Notes: generated by a model from the letters alone, not told the origin. 64,000 nucleotides of DNA from Anniella stebbinsi (GCA_029215795.1 JARDYH010000003.1:173922382-173986381); one strand, 5' to 3'; positions 45,021-56,500 are shown, numbered from the stretch's first letter. A program made the numbers and translations.

Positions 45021-45467
45021 TACCCATCACAACAACAGTGCCTGTGAATGCTCACCGACCCTAACAACGCTCTGGATGTCCGCAAAACCTGCCATTAGAT
45101 TGTGACCGAAATGATATTAACCAGATCAACCTAATTACCTCTCCTTACCTGTCTTACAGTGTGAAGTAGGCAAAAAGACTCATAACATAAAGCTGATTAT
45201 GAGCAAAAAATTCCTACTTGGCCCTCCTAATGAGCAACCAGTGAACCCACACTGCCTACAGGGAGGGAGGGAGGGAGCCGCAAAGATGTAGAAAGAGAGG
45301 CCACTGGGAGGGGTGAGTACAATAAATACTCCCTCAGTCCCCTCCCAGCCACGGTGGCACCACTGAGGAGCCCTCCAATGGGTGGCTCCGCTGTCTCGCC
45401 TGTCATCACACCCCCACCGCAACCTCCTTTTCACGCCCAGGCGTGCCGGGCGCAAAAAGGGGCCCTT
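45003..45467 (-). repeat. Ngaro A1 repeat
   Basis: Nearly identical to about 42115-42585, including the gatgtagaaagagagg and ggtggcaccactgaggagcc blocks. Its inner end shares about 95 bp with the inner end of B1. Confidence 0.88.
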
Positions 45468-45863
45468 CCCTCTCTTTTTTATTAACATCCAATTTTGATG
45501 ATAGTAATATAGAATTTCATAATTCTTCATTAAATAGTTATGATTTCTTGCAGACTAATCTTCAACTCTTCTATTAAAAATATCCTATACTCTGATATAA
45601 TAAATCTTTTAGAGCCACGAAGTCTGCATAGTTTGGGTGCATTAAATTGTGCCTTGCAGTTGCAAAAGACCATGTTGCACTAATTATATAATACAGAGAT
45701 AGCTGTCACGCGGTGCTGTTCTCATTGGTATGCTGGGAAACACTTTCCCATTTTTTCCTTTTAAAATTGGGGAGGGGGAGAAAGATTTCTAGACAATACA
45801 GTATATTTATGGAAGCTAGTTGAAAACCATGGCTTCAGGGCAGGATACGGAGTTGAGACCGCT

Positions 45864-46888
45864 TTGGTCGCCTTAGTGGATGATCTACGCCTGAGTATTG
45901 ACAGGGGGAGTGTGTCCCTGCTGGTACTCCTAGACCTCTCAGCGGCTTTCGATACCATCGACCATGATATCCTTCTGGAGCGCCTGGGGGAATTGGGAAT
46001 CAGGGGCACTGTGCTTCAGTGGTTCCGATCCTATCTCTCGGGCAGATTCCAGATGGTGATGCTTGGGGATAGCTGCTCTTCAAAGAAGGAATTGCTATGT
46101 GGTGTACCACAAGGTGCCATCCTTTCCCCAATGCTGTTTAACATTTATATGAAACCTCTGGGAGAGATCATCCGGAGACATGGAGCGGGGTGCTATCAAT
46201 ACGCTGATGACACCCAAATATATTTCTCTATGCCTTCGACAACATCGTAAGCTAAGGATAGCGTGTCTCCTCTGAATGAATGCTTGGAGGCGGTAATGGG
46301 CTGGATGGGAAAAAACAAACTGAAGCTGAATCCAGACAAGATAGAGGTGCTCGCTGTCAAAGGCCCCAACCTGGGTTTGGAGGTGTGTCAACCAGTTCTG
46401 GATGGGGTTACCCCCCCCCCCGAAAGACTGTTCGCAGCTTGGGGGTGCTCCTGGATCCGTCGCTCCAAATGACAGCCCAGGTAGATGAGATGGCCAGGAG
46501 TGCCTACTATCAGCTTCGGCTGATACGCCAGCTGCACCCCTTCCTAGAGTTGGAAGACCTAAAGACAGTAGTACACACGCTGGTAATTTCGAGACTTGAC
46601 TTCTGCAATGCGTTGTACATAGGGCTACCTTTGTGCCTAGTCCGGAAACTTCAACTTGTTCAAAATATGGCAGCCAGGTTGGTCACCGGTATATCTAGGG
46701 GTGACCACATTACACCAGTTTTAAAATCGCTTCATTGCCTGACAATCAGTTTCCGGGCGAAGTATAAAGTTTTGGTTATTACCTTTAAAGCCCTACATGG
46801 TTTGGGTCCAGGTTACCTGCGGGATCGCCTTCTCCCGTATTATCCGCCCCGCACACTCAGGTCCTCTGGGAAGAACTTACTCAAATGA
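45864..46888 (+). pseudogene. L2 reverse transcriptase remnant
   Basis: Two frames (45864-46250, 46280-46888) cover RT fingers, palm with YADD and the C-terminal domain. Only a few breaks separate them, so this is one of the younger L2 copies in the window. The minus-strand frames over the same bases are shadows. Confidence 0.88.
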
Positions 46889-47150
46889 GCTAGAACTAGG
46901 CTGACGAGTGTTACCCAGAGGACCTTCTCTTCTACCGCTCCCAGACTGTGGAATGGTCTGCCGGAGGAGATCAGACAAATTAGCAGTCTTAATGAATTTA
47001 AGAGAGTCATGAAGATTGCTCTCTTCTGGCAGGCCTATCCGGTTGAATTTTAATGATGTATTGGTTTTTATTTATTTTTAATAGCTCAACTATTTTGTGA
47101 TTTTTTGTTGTTGTTGTTCCCCGCCTCGATCCAGAGGGAGAGGCGGGTTA

Positions 47151-47152
47151 TA

Positions 47153-47196
<44 letters not shown>
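47151..47196. repeat. (AAT)n microsatellite at L2 3' end
   Basis: About fifteen AAT units that follow the L2 end directly. Confidence 0.95.
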
Positions 47197-47197
<1 letters not shown>

Positions 47198-47820
47198 CAA
47201 CTGTAAAACTCCCCCTTGTAGGCTGAGAGGGAGATCAGCTGTGAGGTCCTCTCTTGACAAGCAACACTCTGCTGCCGTGGTTGTCCTGCTGATGGTGCTC
47301 CATGGGTGGTAAGGGGGAAAGGGGCTATTACACGCATGAATCAGTTTAGGCTTTGGATCTACTGGATCCAAGGTCCCCTTGTTTCCCAGACATATTTGTC
47401 CATCAAACAGGAAGAAAACTTTGCCAGTTCCAGTTATTTTTTGTCCTACTGGAACCAATGAGAAAATATTTTTTAAAAAAAGAAAGAAAAACTGGAAAAG
47501 TAGAGAAAGATAAATAGCTTCCCTCCATCTTCTGCCCTGCGCAGCATCAGTCCAATAGGACTTAGGAAAGTGGTAGTTCCTCCCACTCCCATCTTCCCTA
47601 GAATTGCTCTGTCACTGTTTCATTGGACTTCCACCATCCCCAGTCCTTTGTGTTTTGCTTTCTGTCACTTTTCAAGATGTGTGGGCTTATTTTAAATATA
47701 TCTTCACCTTTCATGGTGCATTTCCTGCATTTTGGCTCCTAAAAACTGAATCTCTTTTAAATTACCTATCTAATATTTATAATATTTCTCCACAGTTTCA
47801 GAATACATGAATACATGAAT

Positions 47821-47908
47821 AATAGCCTTTTCAGGAAAATGTATCATATTCAGTTTTGAAGGGAGGGCTCCAACACTGAATGTGATACATTTGCCTGAAA
47901 AGGCTATT
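47821..47908. repeat. Long near-perfect hairpin (88 bp)
   Basis: The left arm aatagccttttcagg, aaatgtatcatattcagt is mirrored by actgaatgtgatacattt, gcctgaaaaggctatt with only two or three mismatches in about 38 paired bases; the loop is about 13 bases around gaagggagggctc. Size and pairing are like a microRNA precursor but also like a small MITE. Confidence 0.9.
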
Positions 47909-48062
47909 GTTACTTGTCATAGTAAAATTAAAATGCATCTACCTCAGCCATTACTGTCCAGTTAGTACCAAACAAAATGGTTTCTGGAAGAAGGAAAATG
48001 GCCAAGAAAGCAGACAGGCTGCCTTTAAAGCTGCTCTGATGCTTGACTAACAGCAACAACAA

Positions 48063-48130
48063 CATCAACCGCCCAGAGAGCTTTAGCTATGGGGCAGTAT
48101 ATAAATGTAAACAACAACAACAACAACAAT
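48063..48130 (+). mobile_element. L2-type 3' tail with (CAA)n
   Basis: tcaaccgcccagagagcttt, agctatggggcagtatataa and a CAA-rich tail. Confidence 0.65.
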
Positions 48131-49284
48131 CGTCATCACTCTCATTGTACTAGCCAGTGGCTTTGAAAATTTCCATGTAGATTTTCTGTACAAAACTTGT
48201 TTATAGTAATAAACATAAAAATTACCTAATAAAATCCTAAATTACACCAAATTTGTCCTTAAATTAAGTAGTCCCCTACACTAACTACCCTGATCCTTTG
48301 CACTTTTTTGCCTGGAATTTCTTGTAACAAAAGGGTGAAAGCTTTCCAACAAAAAGCGAAGGATTTCAAAATAGGTTGTTCTAAATTATACAAAATATTT
48401 TCTAAGAATTATTTCCTTGGTCCATCATATAAGAGGCATTTCAGTTCATAATGAATTATATTTTCTTGATTCAAATGACAGATACAAATATGTTGGGAGA
48501 CAGGAACCCATTTGTATCTGCCATCCTACATACCTGAAGGTATGACCTGTCTGATTTTAGATCTAAAAGATGGAAATCTTCTTCCTTTGGTCTCTGAAAT
48601 TTTATTTTCTGATTCCTGATGGGTGTATGCCAACCCTACTGTTGGCTATGTCACTGCTTTGTTCACCTTTGCTCCGGGTCCCCATACTTTGCCATTCATG
48701 GATGCTGGCTGTTCATTAAGTGCACAGGAAACCTCCTACAGGCAGCCATGTTTTTTTTTTTCTTTCATACTGTTTTATTCCCTCCGCTTTATTATTGCCA
48801 TTGGCCTCTCTGCCTCACCAGCATTCAGGATGAACTTGTCATTCTGCAACCTTGCAGGTTACATTTTCCATTCAACAGAGCCTCCTGCAGAGGATCCCAG
48901 CTGCTTCCACTTACCAGAAACTAATCCTCCAGAATCATCTTGAGCAGGCCAGCATCTGTCTTTCACATTTCAGTCCCCTTGAGGTGCCTCAGATAATACT
49001 CTGCTGCTATTCCCACTTTTTGGTCTGCCCTTTGATTCTAAGCCTGCCCCCAAACCCCTTTCTCTCTTTTTCCCAAGTCTCGCTACAGTGGAAGCAAAAA
49101 AGTCATTTTCTCTGAGGAATATTCTGGTGCATAGAGTTGTGAAAAGGTTGGGCTCCAAGTCAGCCTTCCTGAATTTTATCATTACCACAGGATGAGTTCA
49201 TTTCCAAGCATGCAGTTGTGCATAGCTAAAGAGAATACAGGAAAACATTCACAAGGCCATGGTTTGCCAAACCTTGTAGTAAGA
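48131..49284. other. Gene-free stretch
   Basis: No gene. A small stem, gacagatacaaatatg against ccatttgtatctgcc, lies at about 48477-48526. Frames at 48619-49115 have no family features. Confidence 0.5.
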
Positions 49285-49480
49285 ACTTCTTCATACAGAC
49301 TGATCTCTTCCAGCAAGCCTACTCAGTTGAATTTGAAGAAGCCTTTTAATAACGTATTCATTTTACATGCTTATAATTAGGTATATGTATTTTAAGGTGT
49401 TTTATATTTGTTGTTGTACCCCGCCTCGATCCAGAGGGAGAGGTGGGTAAGAAATAAATATATAATTATTATTATTCCTC
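49285..49480 (+). mobile_element. L2 LINE 3' end
   Basis: The last coding piece (ctgatctcttccagcaagcc, L2 C-terminal sequence), then accccgcctcgatccagagg and an ATT-rich tail. Same family as 45836-47196 and as the tail behind PAGR1. Confidence 0.85.
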
Positions 49481-49904
49481 TATGCAAAATCCATATCACA
49501 GATTAATAGAAGCTCTGGGTGTTTCAAGCCATCATCAGTTCTATGCATGCTCAATTCTTTTTGAAGTTGCTGCTGGTGTGGTATGGGGCTTTTTTGGTGC
49601 TGTCTGGCTTTTCCAAAATCATTAATCGTAATTTTTTACTTTTGATTATCTGAGTTTGAAGTATGTTCACAACGTTTATAACTTCACTGCATACTCAGAT
49701 TTTTATATCAAGGCAAAAAGTTTCCAAAATATATGTTAGTAGTACCTTGCCTGACATTCCTGCTTGTTTGCTTGATTTAAAGTTATTTATGAATCGTTTT
49801 TATTAAAGAAATTCCTAAGTAATGTAAAGAAGACAATATTACCTTCCTGCGAATGCCTGATGGAATGCTGAAAATCCAGAAGGGTTGGCACATGCCGAAT
49901 TTGT

Positions 49905-49962
49905 TAACTGCCCTGAGAGCTTTGGCTGTTGGGCAGTATAGAAATGAAATTAATCAATAGTA
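49905..49962 (+). mobile_element. L2-type 3' tail
   Basis: actgccctgagagctttggc and tgttgggcagtatagaaatg. Confidence 0.6.
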
Positions 49963-50332
49963 ACTTTTTATTAATTTTTATACAATAACATAAACAAAAC
50001 ACATTAACATATCACTCATAAATCATATAACTTACAATACAAAACTAACATAATTCACCTAACTAGTGCACCCCACCCTCCTGGGACCAGCTTCATTTCT
50101 ATATACCATATTTATTTTTAATCATTCTTCCAAAACTGCATAGATTCACCTGACGGTGCACACCCCTTCCCCTTTTTTAATACATATTCCACAAAACTCC
50201 CCATATATCTCCAAATTCATTTTTTTTAATATCCCTCTTTTAACTTTAACATTGTTTGTTAACTTATCATTTATAGCAATATTCCACACTTCTTTATACC
50301 AATCTTCTATACCAATCTTTATACCAATCACA
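49963..50332 (-). mobile_element. L1 LINE 3' end (ORF2 C-terminus), antisense
   Basis: The minus-strand frame 50146-50331 contains WYKEVWNIAINDKLT, the hallmark near the end of reptile L1 ORF2, followed by a basic stretch. It is 5' truncated, with a T-rich start on the plus strand that corresponds to an A-rich 3' end. Confidence 0.75.
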
Positions 50333-50518
50333 ACAGTTAAAGTTACAGGGACCCTGCCTTCTTTTGTATATGGTCACTCTAGTATAGTGCCTGCACCTTT
50401 AACTGTTGTGATGAAGAGGGAATTTCACCAGGAACTAATTGCATACAAATGACCCTGGCTGAAATTCCCTTCTCTCTACAACTGTTAAAGTTACATGGTC
50501 CCTGACCTGGATTTTATC
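50331..50518. mobile_element. Palindromic hAT-like MITE, truncated copy
   Basis: Shares gcactatactagagtgacc-type centre (in reverse), aactttaactgttgtgatga, ccaggaactaattgcatac and acaactgttaaagttacatg with the full copy at 60065-60382. The left part is missing; it abuts the L1 fragment. Confidence 0.75.
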
Positions 50519-52079
50519 TGGTCAGCCTAGTGGTAGGTAGTTCCAGATAGTTGGTGCTATGACACTAAAGTCCCTATTCCAAGCTAGACCTCCAAAATCT
50601 TAGATATTATCAGGAGGGTACCTCCTGCTTATGCTTTGCATATTTCATTCTTCAGGTGCAACTTAGATGTTCTTACCTGTTTGGTTGCCAAAGTGGGGCC
50701 CTTTTAAATCTTAAGAAGCAGAGACAATGGCTGCAATCCATATCGCCATACTGAGATCCATGCATGCAGGATCACAGCCATGCCCCTTTTCAATGAAAGG
50801 TAAACACTTGGTATGGGGGCAGTAATGTCTTCCTTCTTGCAGAAACGGATACACCTGCTGATTTGAACATGATGACTGGAGTAAGAAGTTGTAGATTGTT
50901 GGTCATGTTAGTGCATCAGTGTTTATGCAGAATGTTTTAATGTATGAAACCTAGAAAGCTTGCTGGTGAGTTCATACTTCATTTTCATCTATCTTTTATT
51001 TTTGAAAAATTTAGAACATTTTCAAATAATTTTCCTAGGTGCCTCTCCCATCCTCCAATTCTGAATGCATGTAAGCAAGAGAAAATAGGTAATGCTTTGT
51101 GTCATGTGAATCAAGACTCCCTATTTTAATAGCACAGATTTTTAAAAAGAAAATATTGCCTTCACTACCATCTCTGGGGGCAAATCATCCGGTTTATAGC
51201 TTCTACCTAGCATCGTGTGAGTGGATATCTGCTTGTGCAATGGGCTTTTCCACCTTCAGTCTCTCCCACCCCATGACCTCCCATGTCCCCCCCCCTCTTC
51301 TCAGGAGGGTCTTCAACCCTCCAGGTCAGATTCTATGGATACACGAGGGGGTGAAGAGGGGAGGGAAACTACATTGCCCCAGAAGCATCTATTCCATTGG
51401 ACACCATTGGGTGTGGGGTGTTAACTGCTGGTTTTCTTTCTTTTTTGTTAGCTATATGCAGCACTCTAACCTTGTCCAGCTGGGATGGTATCAAAGGACA
51501 AAAGTCCATATTTCAAGATCCAGGAAATTTCTGTTGAAGCTCTTGACTGACGTGTGTTCAGTCATGTACCTTTTTCAGTGACTGATTATTGCATGAAGTG
51601 TATGAAAACAGTTGCTGTAGATCAGCAGTTTTAGTTAGAAGACATTGGCCTCTAGCATCACAAAACCTCAAAGAGACATCCTGTGTCCCATTTGTCTGTA
51701 ATACCTGTTTTGCTGCTGTTGAAGAGTATCTAAATACAGGACCCATTTAGCACTCTTCATACTGGCCGGAATGAGAAAAGTACCAGGATCCAGTTTCTGT
51801 ATAAGCATTGCTACTTGATTTGTGTCCCAGTGCTAGTGTGAGGGAAATTGTGATTCCCTGCTGGCCTCATGTCCTCTACAGAAAATCCTAAAACTGTGTA
51901 GATTAAATGCATGGAAGGGAGAGTGGGATCATCCCGGACTTCCATATATTGATCAGAGTCTACAAAAATACGATTTGTACATATCTAGACTTTGTGCAGA
52001 AGAGATCGTCACTACATGGAGCCATTATTTTACCCCCAACTCCGCACAATATATTCACACCTGGGTTCACACAACATGC
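50519..52079. other. Gene-free stretch
   Basis: The longest frame (51099-51581, +) has no recognisable domain and is probably chance. No transposon recognised. Confidence 0.45.
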
Positions 52080-52325
52080 TAACCCACCATGAATTATTGT
52101 GTTGTCTGAATGCAGCACATTTTCCTTAGGGTGGTTTATCGTTTTGTCTGAAGGCAGTGCGTTTTCTGCAGGGTGGGTTAGCATGTTGTCTGAACACAAT
52201 GTATTTTCCGAAGAGTGGCTTGTTAACCATGCAGTGAGTTTTCTTTGTCTCAAACAAGACAACTTGAGAAGCCGCGGTTTGTTGTTGGGTTGTTCAGGGT
52301 GGTTAAAGAGGAATCCTGTGGAAAA
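52060..52325. repeat. MITE-like region with a 42-bp tandem repeat (3 copies)
   Basis: ttgtctgaa starts at 52102, 52144 and 52186, exactly 42 bp apart. Each is followed by a (g/a)ca(g/a)..(a/g)ttttc block and a ggtgg(g)tta-like block. The outer words acacctgggttcacacaaca and gggttgttcagggtgg link it to the ttcaga MITE group. Confidence 0.75.
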
Positions 52326-52693
52326 GGTTTGTTAAATAAGCCAGGATCAGTTTCACAAGTGAGCGAAAAAAACTTAACTTGTTTCATCTAGTCTTTGTTT
52401 CTTTCCCATCTTCATCTGCCAGAATCCTGCTAATATCCCCAAAACTTCATGGATTAGCATGGCCTCACTGTATCACTGGCACATTTATCATTAGCCCAGG
52501 TGCACAGACTAGCCAGCCAACTCTCATAGGAAATCTTTGGCTGCTCTCAGAAGCCAAACCAATTTTCCTCAATTACTCCCTTCCTAGACTTACCCAGTAT
52601 TGGCTTGATTCTAGAGTTTGTGGTGGTAGGAAAGAGTAGGTAATGAAGTAAGAAAAAATATTTTCTCTGCAAAATTCCACCTCACAGAGAAAT

Positions 52694-52694
<1 letters not shown>

Positions 52695-52747
<53 letters not shown>
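52695..52747. repeat. (TG)n microsatellite
   Basis: About 26 uninterrupted TG units. Confidence 0.98.
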
Positions 52748-52750
<3 letters not shown>

Positions 52751-53724
52751 TTAATTGGCATCCCCAACAGGTGACTGATGCCAAGTGACGTACGAATATT
52801 TAGCCCTTGGACACTCTACCACCCAGAACAATTTCCAAGGAAAACCTCCTATTTTCTCTTCCCTCTTTAGCAATAGCTACTGCCTAGCATCCAGCCAAGT
52901 ATGCCAGGATAAATGTCTGCAAATGCAGGCATTTTTTAACCAACTTCAGTTCATAGTGAGAAGTTCTGATTTTCAAAGTAGCACACACCTTCTCAGCTGT
53001 AAGCTATGAAAAATATCCTCTGCGCAAAGAAATGTTTATGCACACATATCCACCATCTGCTGCACAGCTGGACACAAATAAAGTTAGCACTTAACTTGAC
53101 TACCACCAATCCATAACTCCCACCTCTATCAGGCCATTTATATATCGCCTGTACCCACTCATCCAATAAAGACACAAGTTTTGATTTATAAATACACTTT
53201 TCTCGTTAGCAAGAACAAGAGGTGAAAGCAATAACATCCATAGGTAAAACAATTAGCCTTCAAAGAGCAAAGTTGTGCAATCAATATGGAGTCCAGAATA
53301 GATGTTAGTAAAATAACCAATGGTTGGTTTTAAATTTTACTTCTTTGGAAAGCTGCAGTGAAGATAGATGGGCAGGGTTGTGATGGAGGGGTTTGTTAAA
53401 GAGGAGTTGGCTGAGGAAAGGAGTTTGTTTCCAGGCAGAATGGGTGGGGAAGATGAGTTATGGAAAAGCACCAGTGATTATGCTTATTGCACCCTAACAA
53501 CCCAGGATTCATAAGCCTGCTTTAAACCAGCATTGGTTTGGATGTAACACTAAGGTCCATGTCTGATTGGTTTACCCAGGAACAGGACAAACAAATGGGT
53601 GTGCTCATATTGTGGTTTAACAAGCCCAAATTCCCAGCCTAAAGTGTCATGCAAATGCTATTATACCTTTTCAAATATTTTTTATGGTTATTTTCAAATC
53701 ATCACAGCAAGCCTTAACGAGGTC
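52748..53724. other. Gene-free stretch
   Basis: No element recognised. Confidence 0.45.
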
Positions 53725-55270
53725 TATTGTTTCGGCACTATCCCCATGTCCAGGTTCCCCAGTCTTATTGTTATGAGTTCATGTATCTGAAGCTAGGTGC
53801 CCAGGACAGAATAAGGATTCTGCTGGTGTACTGCCGGCCTCACTGCTCAACAGTCTCCCTTCCTGAGCTAGCTGAGGTGATCTTGGGGTTGGTGCGGGAA
53901 TCTCTGCAGCTTGTGCTGGAGGACTTCAACATACATGCTGAGGCCACCTTGTCTGGAGTGGCTCAGGGCCTCATGGCAACCATGGGTCTATCTCAACCTG
54001 GCCACACTTATTCGGCAGGGCACACTTTAGATCTGGTCTTCTGTGTAGGATATGATGGTGATCTGGGGTGGAGGAATTTTCTATAGTTCCATTGTCATGG
54101 ATAGATCACTATCTGGTGGGGTTTAGACTTGCTGGGACTCAAAACCTCTGCAGGGGCAAGGTGCTGATTAAGATGGTCAGCCCCAGGAGACTGATGGATC
54201 TAGATGGTTTTCTGACAGTTTTGAGGGATTTTCCTGTGATCTTGACAGGCAATTCTGTTGATCTATGGAATGGTAAAATGGCCCAGGCTGCTGACATGGT
54301 ATCTGGAAGATTGTCTGGGATTGGGAGTTCGGTGCCACTAAAATGCTGATAACATCCAATCTATCTCTTCTTTCCATCTAAATCCAGGGAAACAGTTCTC
54401 GCTTTAAACTGGAATCTGATCTCAGTAATCGACTTTATGAGGGCAAACAAATTGAAGCTTAACCCAGACAAGTCAGAGGAGTTCCTGGTTCAATTAGGGA
54501 ATAGAGGTTCAATTTGTACTTGTTGGGTTTACACTCTCCTGAAGACTCAGGCTCGCCGTTTGAGTGTACTTATGGACTCTGCCTTGAACCAGAATGCCCA
54601 GAATGCCCAGCTGAGATTAGTGCACCACCTGCCCCCATTCCTAGAAATGTGTCACCTAGCCACAGTCATGCATGCCTTAGTTACATCCCATTAACTACTG
54701 TAATGCGTTCTACATTGTGCTGCTTTTGAAAACTGTCCAGAAGCTTCAGCTGGTCCAGACTGTTGATCAGGACTGGTTACAGGGAGCATGTGATGCCCTT
54801 GATTCCAGGTGGAATTCAAAATGCTGTTTATGACCTATAAAGTCTTCTATGTTTTGGGACCAGGCTACCTGAAAGACCACTTTCTCCCTTACAAGCCTGC
54901 CCATTTCTTACAATCTTTGGGAAAGGTGTTTTTTTCAAGAAGCACTTTGGTGGCAATGAGAAAGAGGACCTTCTTGGTGGCTGCTCCCTGGCTGTGCAAC
55001 CTCCCTGCCAAGAGAGGCTAGGTTTGCTCCTTCTGTGTTATCCCTTCGCCAGCAGGCAAAGACCACTTTATTCAATTAGGCCTTTGGTTATAAGTGGGTC
55101 TGTTGAGCTGGATGCTGTTTTTACTCTGTTGTTGTTGTGTTTGTAGTTTTTAATTGTGTTTTAATGTTTTCGCTTATTGTTTTTATCAGTGATCAGTGTT
55201 TTAAGCTGCCCTGATCGCCATTTTCAGTAGAAAGACAGGGTACAGATCAAATCAATCAATAAATAGTCAA
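53725..55270 (+). mobile_element. Degraded L2-clade LINE with endonuclease remnant and deleted RT core
   Basis: The frame 53727-54086 contains LLVYCRPHCSTVSLPELAEV and LVLEDFNIHAEA, the end of an APE-type endonuclease (DFNIH block), then HTYSAGHTLDLVF. The next frames carry linker sequence. At 54437 MRANKLKLNPDKSE marks the end of RT, and at 54809 MTYKVFYVLGPGYLKDHFL marks the C-terminal domain. The segment with FDTIDH and YADD is missing, so most of RT has been deleted (near 54350). It ends in a tcaatcaataaatag tail. Nonfunctional. Confidence 0.82.
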
Positions 55271-55329
55271 TAAGGGGCCTTCATTTTTTTTCTTAAATAA
55301 GTTTATAAACTTTAAAACATTTGATCAAT

Positions 55330-55425
55330 GCCCAAGGCATATATACACTTACCTGGGAGTATGTTCCATTAAACTCATGGGTTTACTTCTGAGTGGATAT
55401 GCATAGGATTACACTGTTAATTATC
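55330..55425. repeat. Reptile dispersed repeat (tttactcagaagt family), reverse orientation
   Basis: tacacttacctgggagtatg, ttccattaaactcatgg and gtttacttctgagtggatat match the reverse of 19240-19325. Confidence 0.7.
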
Positions 55426-56267
55426 AAGATGACATCATAGATGTTGTTACATCTCTTATTCCAAAATGATACAATTTGTTCTAAATAACATTACATAAAT
55501 CACCTTTTCTCAGATAAATGTGATTTGTCAATTTAGACAGTACAAAATGTCCACTTTCTAGCTATTCACATGATAGGACATTTTAAGAAAAAACAACATT
55601 TCCAGTGTTCAGTAGAAATTATTAACAGCTGATGCACTAACATGAAGGGGAAATGGTATTTCAGACTTCAGGTGTTTCCCACATTTATCATTAGCTGTAC
55701 TATAATCTGGATATAAAATATCATCTGAACAACTGGCTTGTATCCTAAAATCCTTTGCTTCAGCCAAAACCGCTTCCACTCACACAAAGCAGCCTTCCCC
55801 ATTTTCATCAATCCCCATTCAAACCTGAACAGTTAACCTGTTGGAATTTCTTGATGGGGCACAGCTGGTAAGAGTATAAAAGTGTGGGGGGGCTGTCTTG
55901 GAGAAATGCTTTCCTTGCATGAAAACACCTTTGGATACAAGCCATTGTTTTAAAGCCTTAACCTTTTTGATCTTGCACTGCACATAAAAAGCAGATCTTT
56001 ATTCCAAAACCTTACCTATATTTTCTGCAGTTACTTGATAACCATGATCTCAATTCCATTTAAAATCATTGGACTAAGGACTGTAGTTAATTATTAAATT
56101 TTGTCCATAGAACTGAAGATACAAATATGTTTCCATAATTTCTTTTAGTCTAAATTGATCTTAACCACCAGTTACAAAAGTGACATGACCTAAATTATAA
56201 ATATTGAAAACTGTGATTGTGTATGGTTAACATTTCTTATATGAAATTGCCCCCATCTGTTTCATGA

Positions 56268-56500
56268 GAGACAATGTAGCATAGTTGTTTAAGAAATTGA
56301 TTATGAATTGGTAATTGTCCATTTTGAATCTGGCCTCTGCTTAAGCTCACTACCTGGTCTTAGGCAAGCCACTCTCTCTCAGCCTCGCCCCTCCCACGTC
56401 TGCCATATAGGGAGATAATAATACTGACTTACCTTACAGGGTTGTTGTAAAAATTATAACCAGATAATGCATGCGAAGCAATTTGAACAGTTTTGAAGTG
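56268..56500 (+). repeat. tRNA-derived / MIR-like CORE-SINE
   Basis: gacaatgtagcatagttgtt in the A-box region, ttttgaatctggcctctgc in the B-box region, a CORE block aggcaagccactctctctca, then ttacagggttgttgtaaaaa and ataatgcatgcgaagcaatt. Confidence 0.78.

Larger units (their letters stand above)
41815..45467 (-). mobile_element. Ngaro-type tyrosine-recombinase retroelement with split direct repeats, internally deleted
   Basis: Reading the minus strand from 45467: repeat A1 (45467-45003), RNase H remnant, tyrosine recombinase remnant, SGNH hydrolase remnant, repeat B1 (42980-42584), then directly a joined A2-B2 copy (42585-41815). The A2-B2 copy contains both A1 and B1 sequence in one piece. 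This A1-genes-B1-A2-B2 order is the split direct repeat layout known for Ngaro-type elements, unlike the inverted termini of DIRS1. Gag and reverse transcriptase are missing: RNase H joins A1 at a short shared ctgagg word near 45003. No target duplication is expected for a recombinase-integrated element and none was seen. Dead copy. Confidence 0.85.
45836..47196 (+). mobile_element. L2-clade LINE, 5' truncated, with RT and 3' end
   Basis: Coding starts with FRAGYGVETALVALVDDLRL in frame before 45864, then LLVLLDLSAAFDTIDHDIL (first catalytic Asp), GVPQGAILSPMLFNIYM, and YQYADDTQIYFS (active-site YADD) at about 46197-46232. A stop at 46248 and a frame change near a C10 run (46410) break it. 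The C-terminal part has ISRLDFCNALYIGLP and FKALHGLGPGYLRDRLLPYY, and ends in a TAA near 47050. The 3' end is ccccgcctcgatccagaggg plus an AAT-repeat tail. Family assigned by motif style; CR1-like names are possible. Confidence 0.9.

Noticed and set aside
41815..45467. LTR retrotransposon with two LTRs and a solo LTR
   Set aside because: The two outer copies are partial in opposite ways and the third holds both parts joined; together with a tyrosine recombinase and no DDE integrase this fits split direct repeats, not LTRs.
48619..49115. Overlapping plus-strand frames of 87-106 codons
   Set aside because: No domain, no conservation pattern; pyrimidine-rich sequence lowers the stop frequency.
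51099..51581. 160-codon plus-strand frame
   Set aside because: No recognisable motif, no start context or neighbouring exon signals; probably chance.
52102..52230. Regular repeats as a CRISPR-like array
   Set aside because: Only three diverged copies in tandem without unique spacers, in a vertebrate intron; this is a minisatellite within a MITE.
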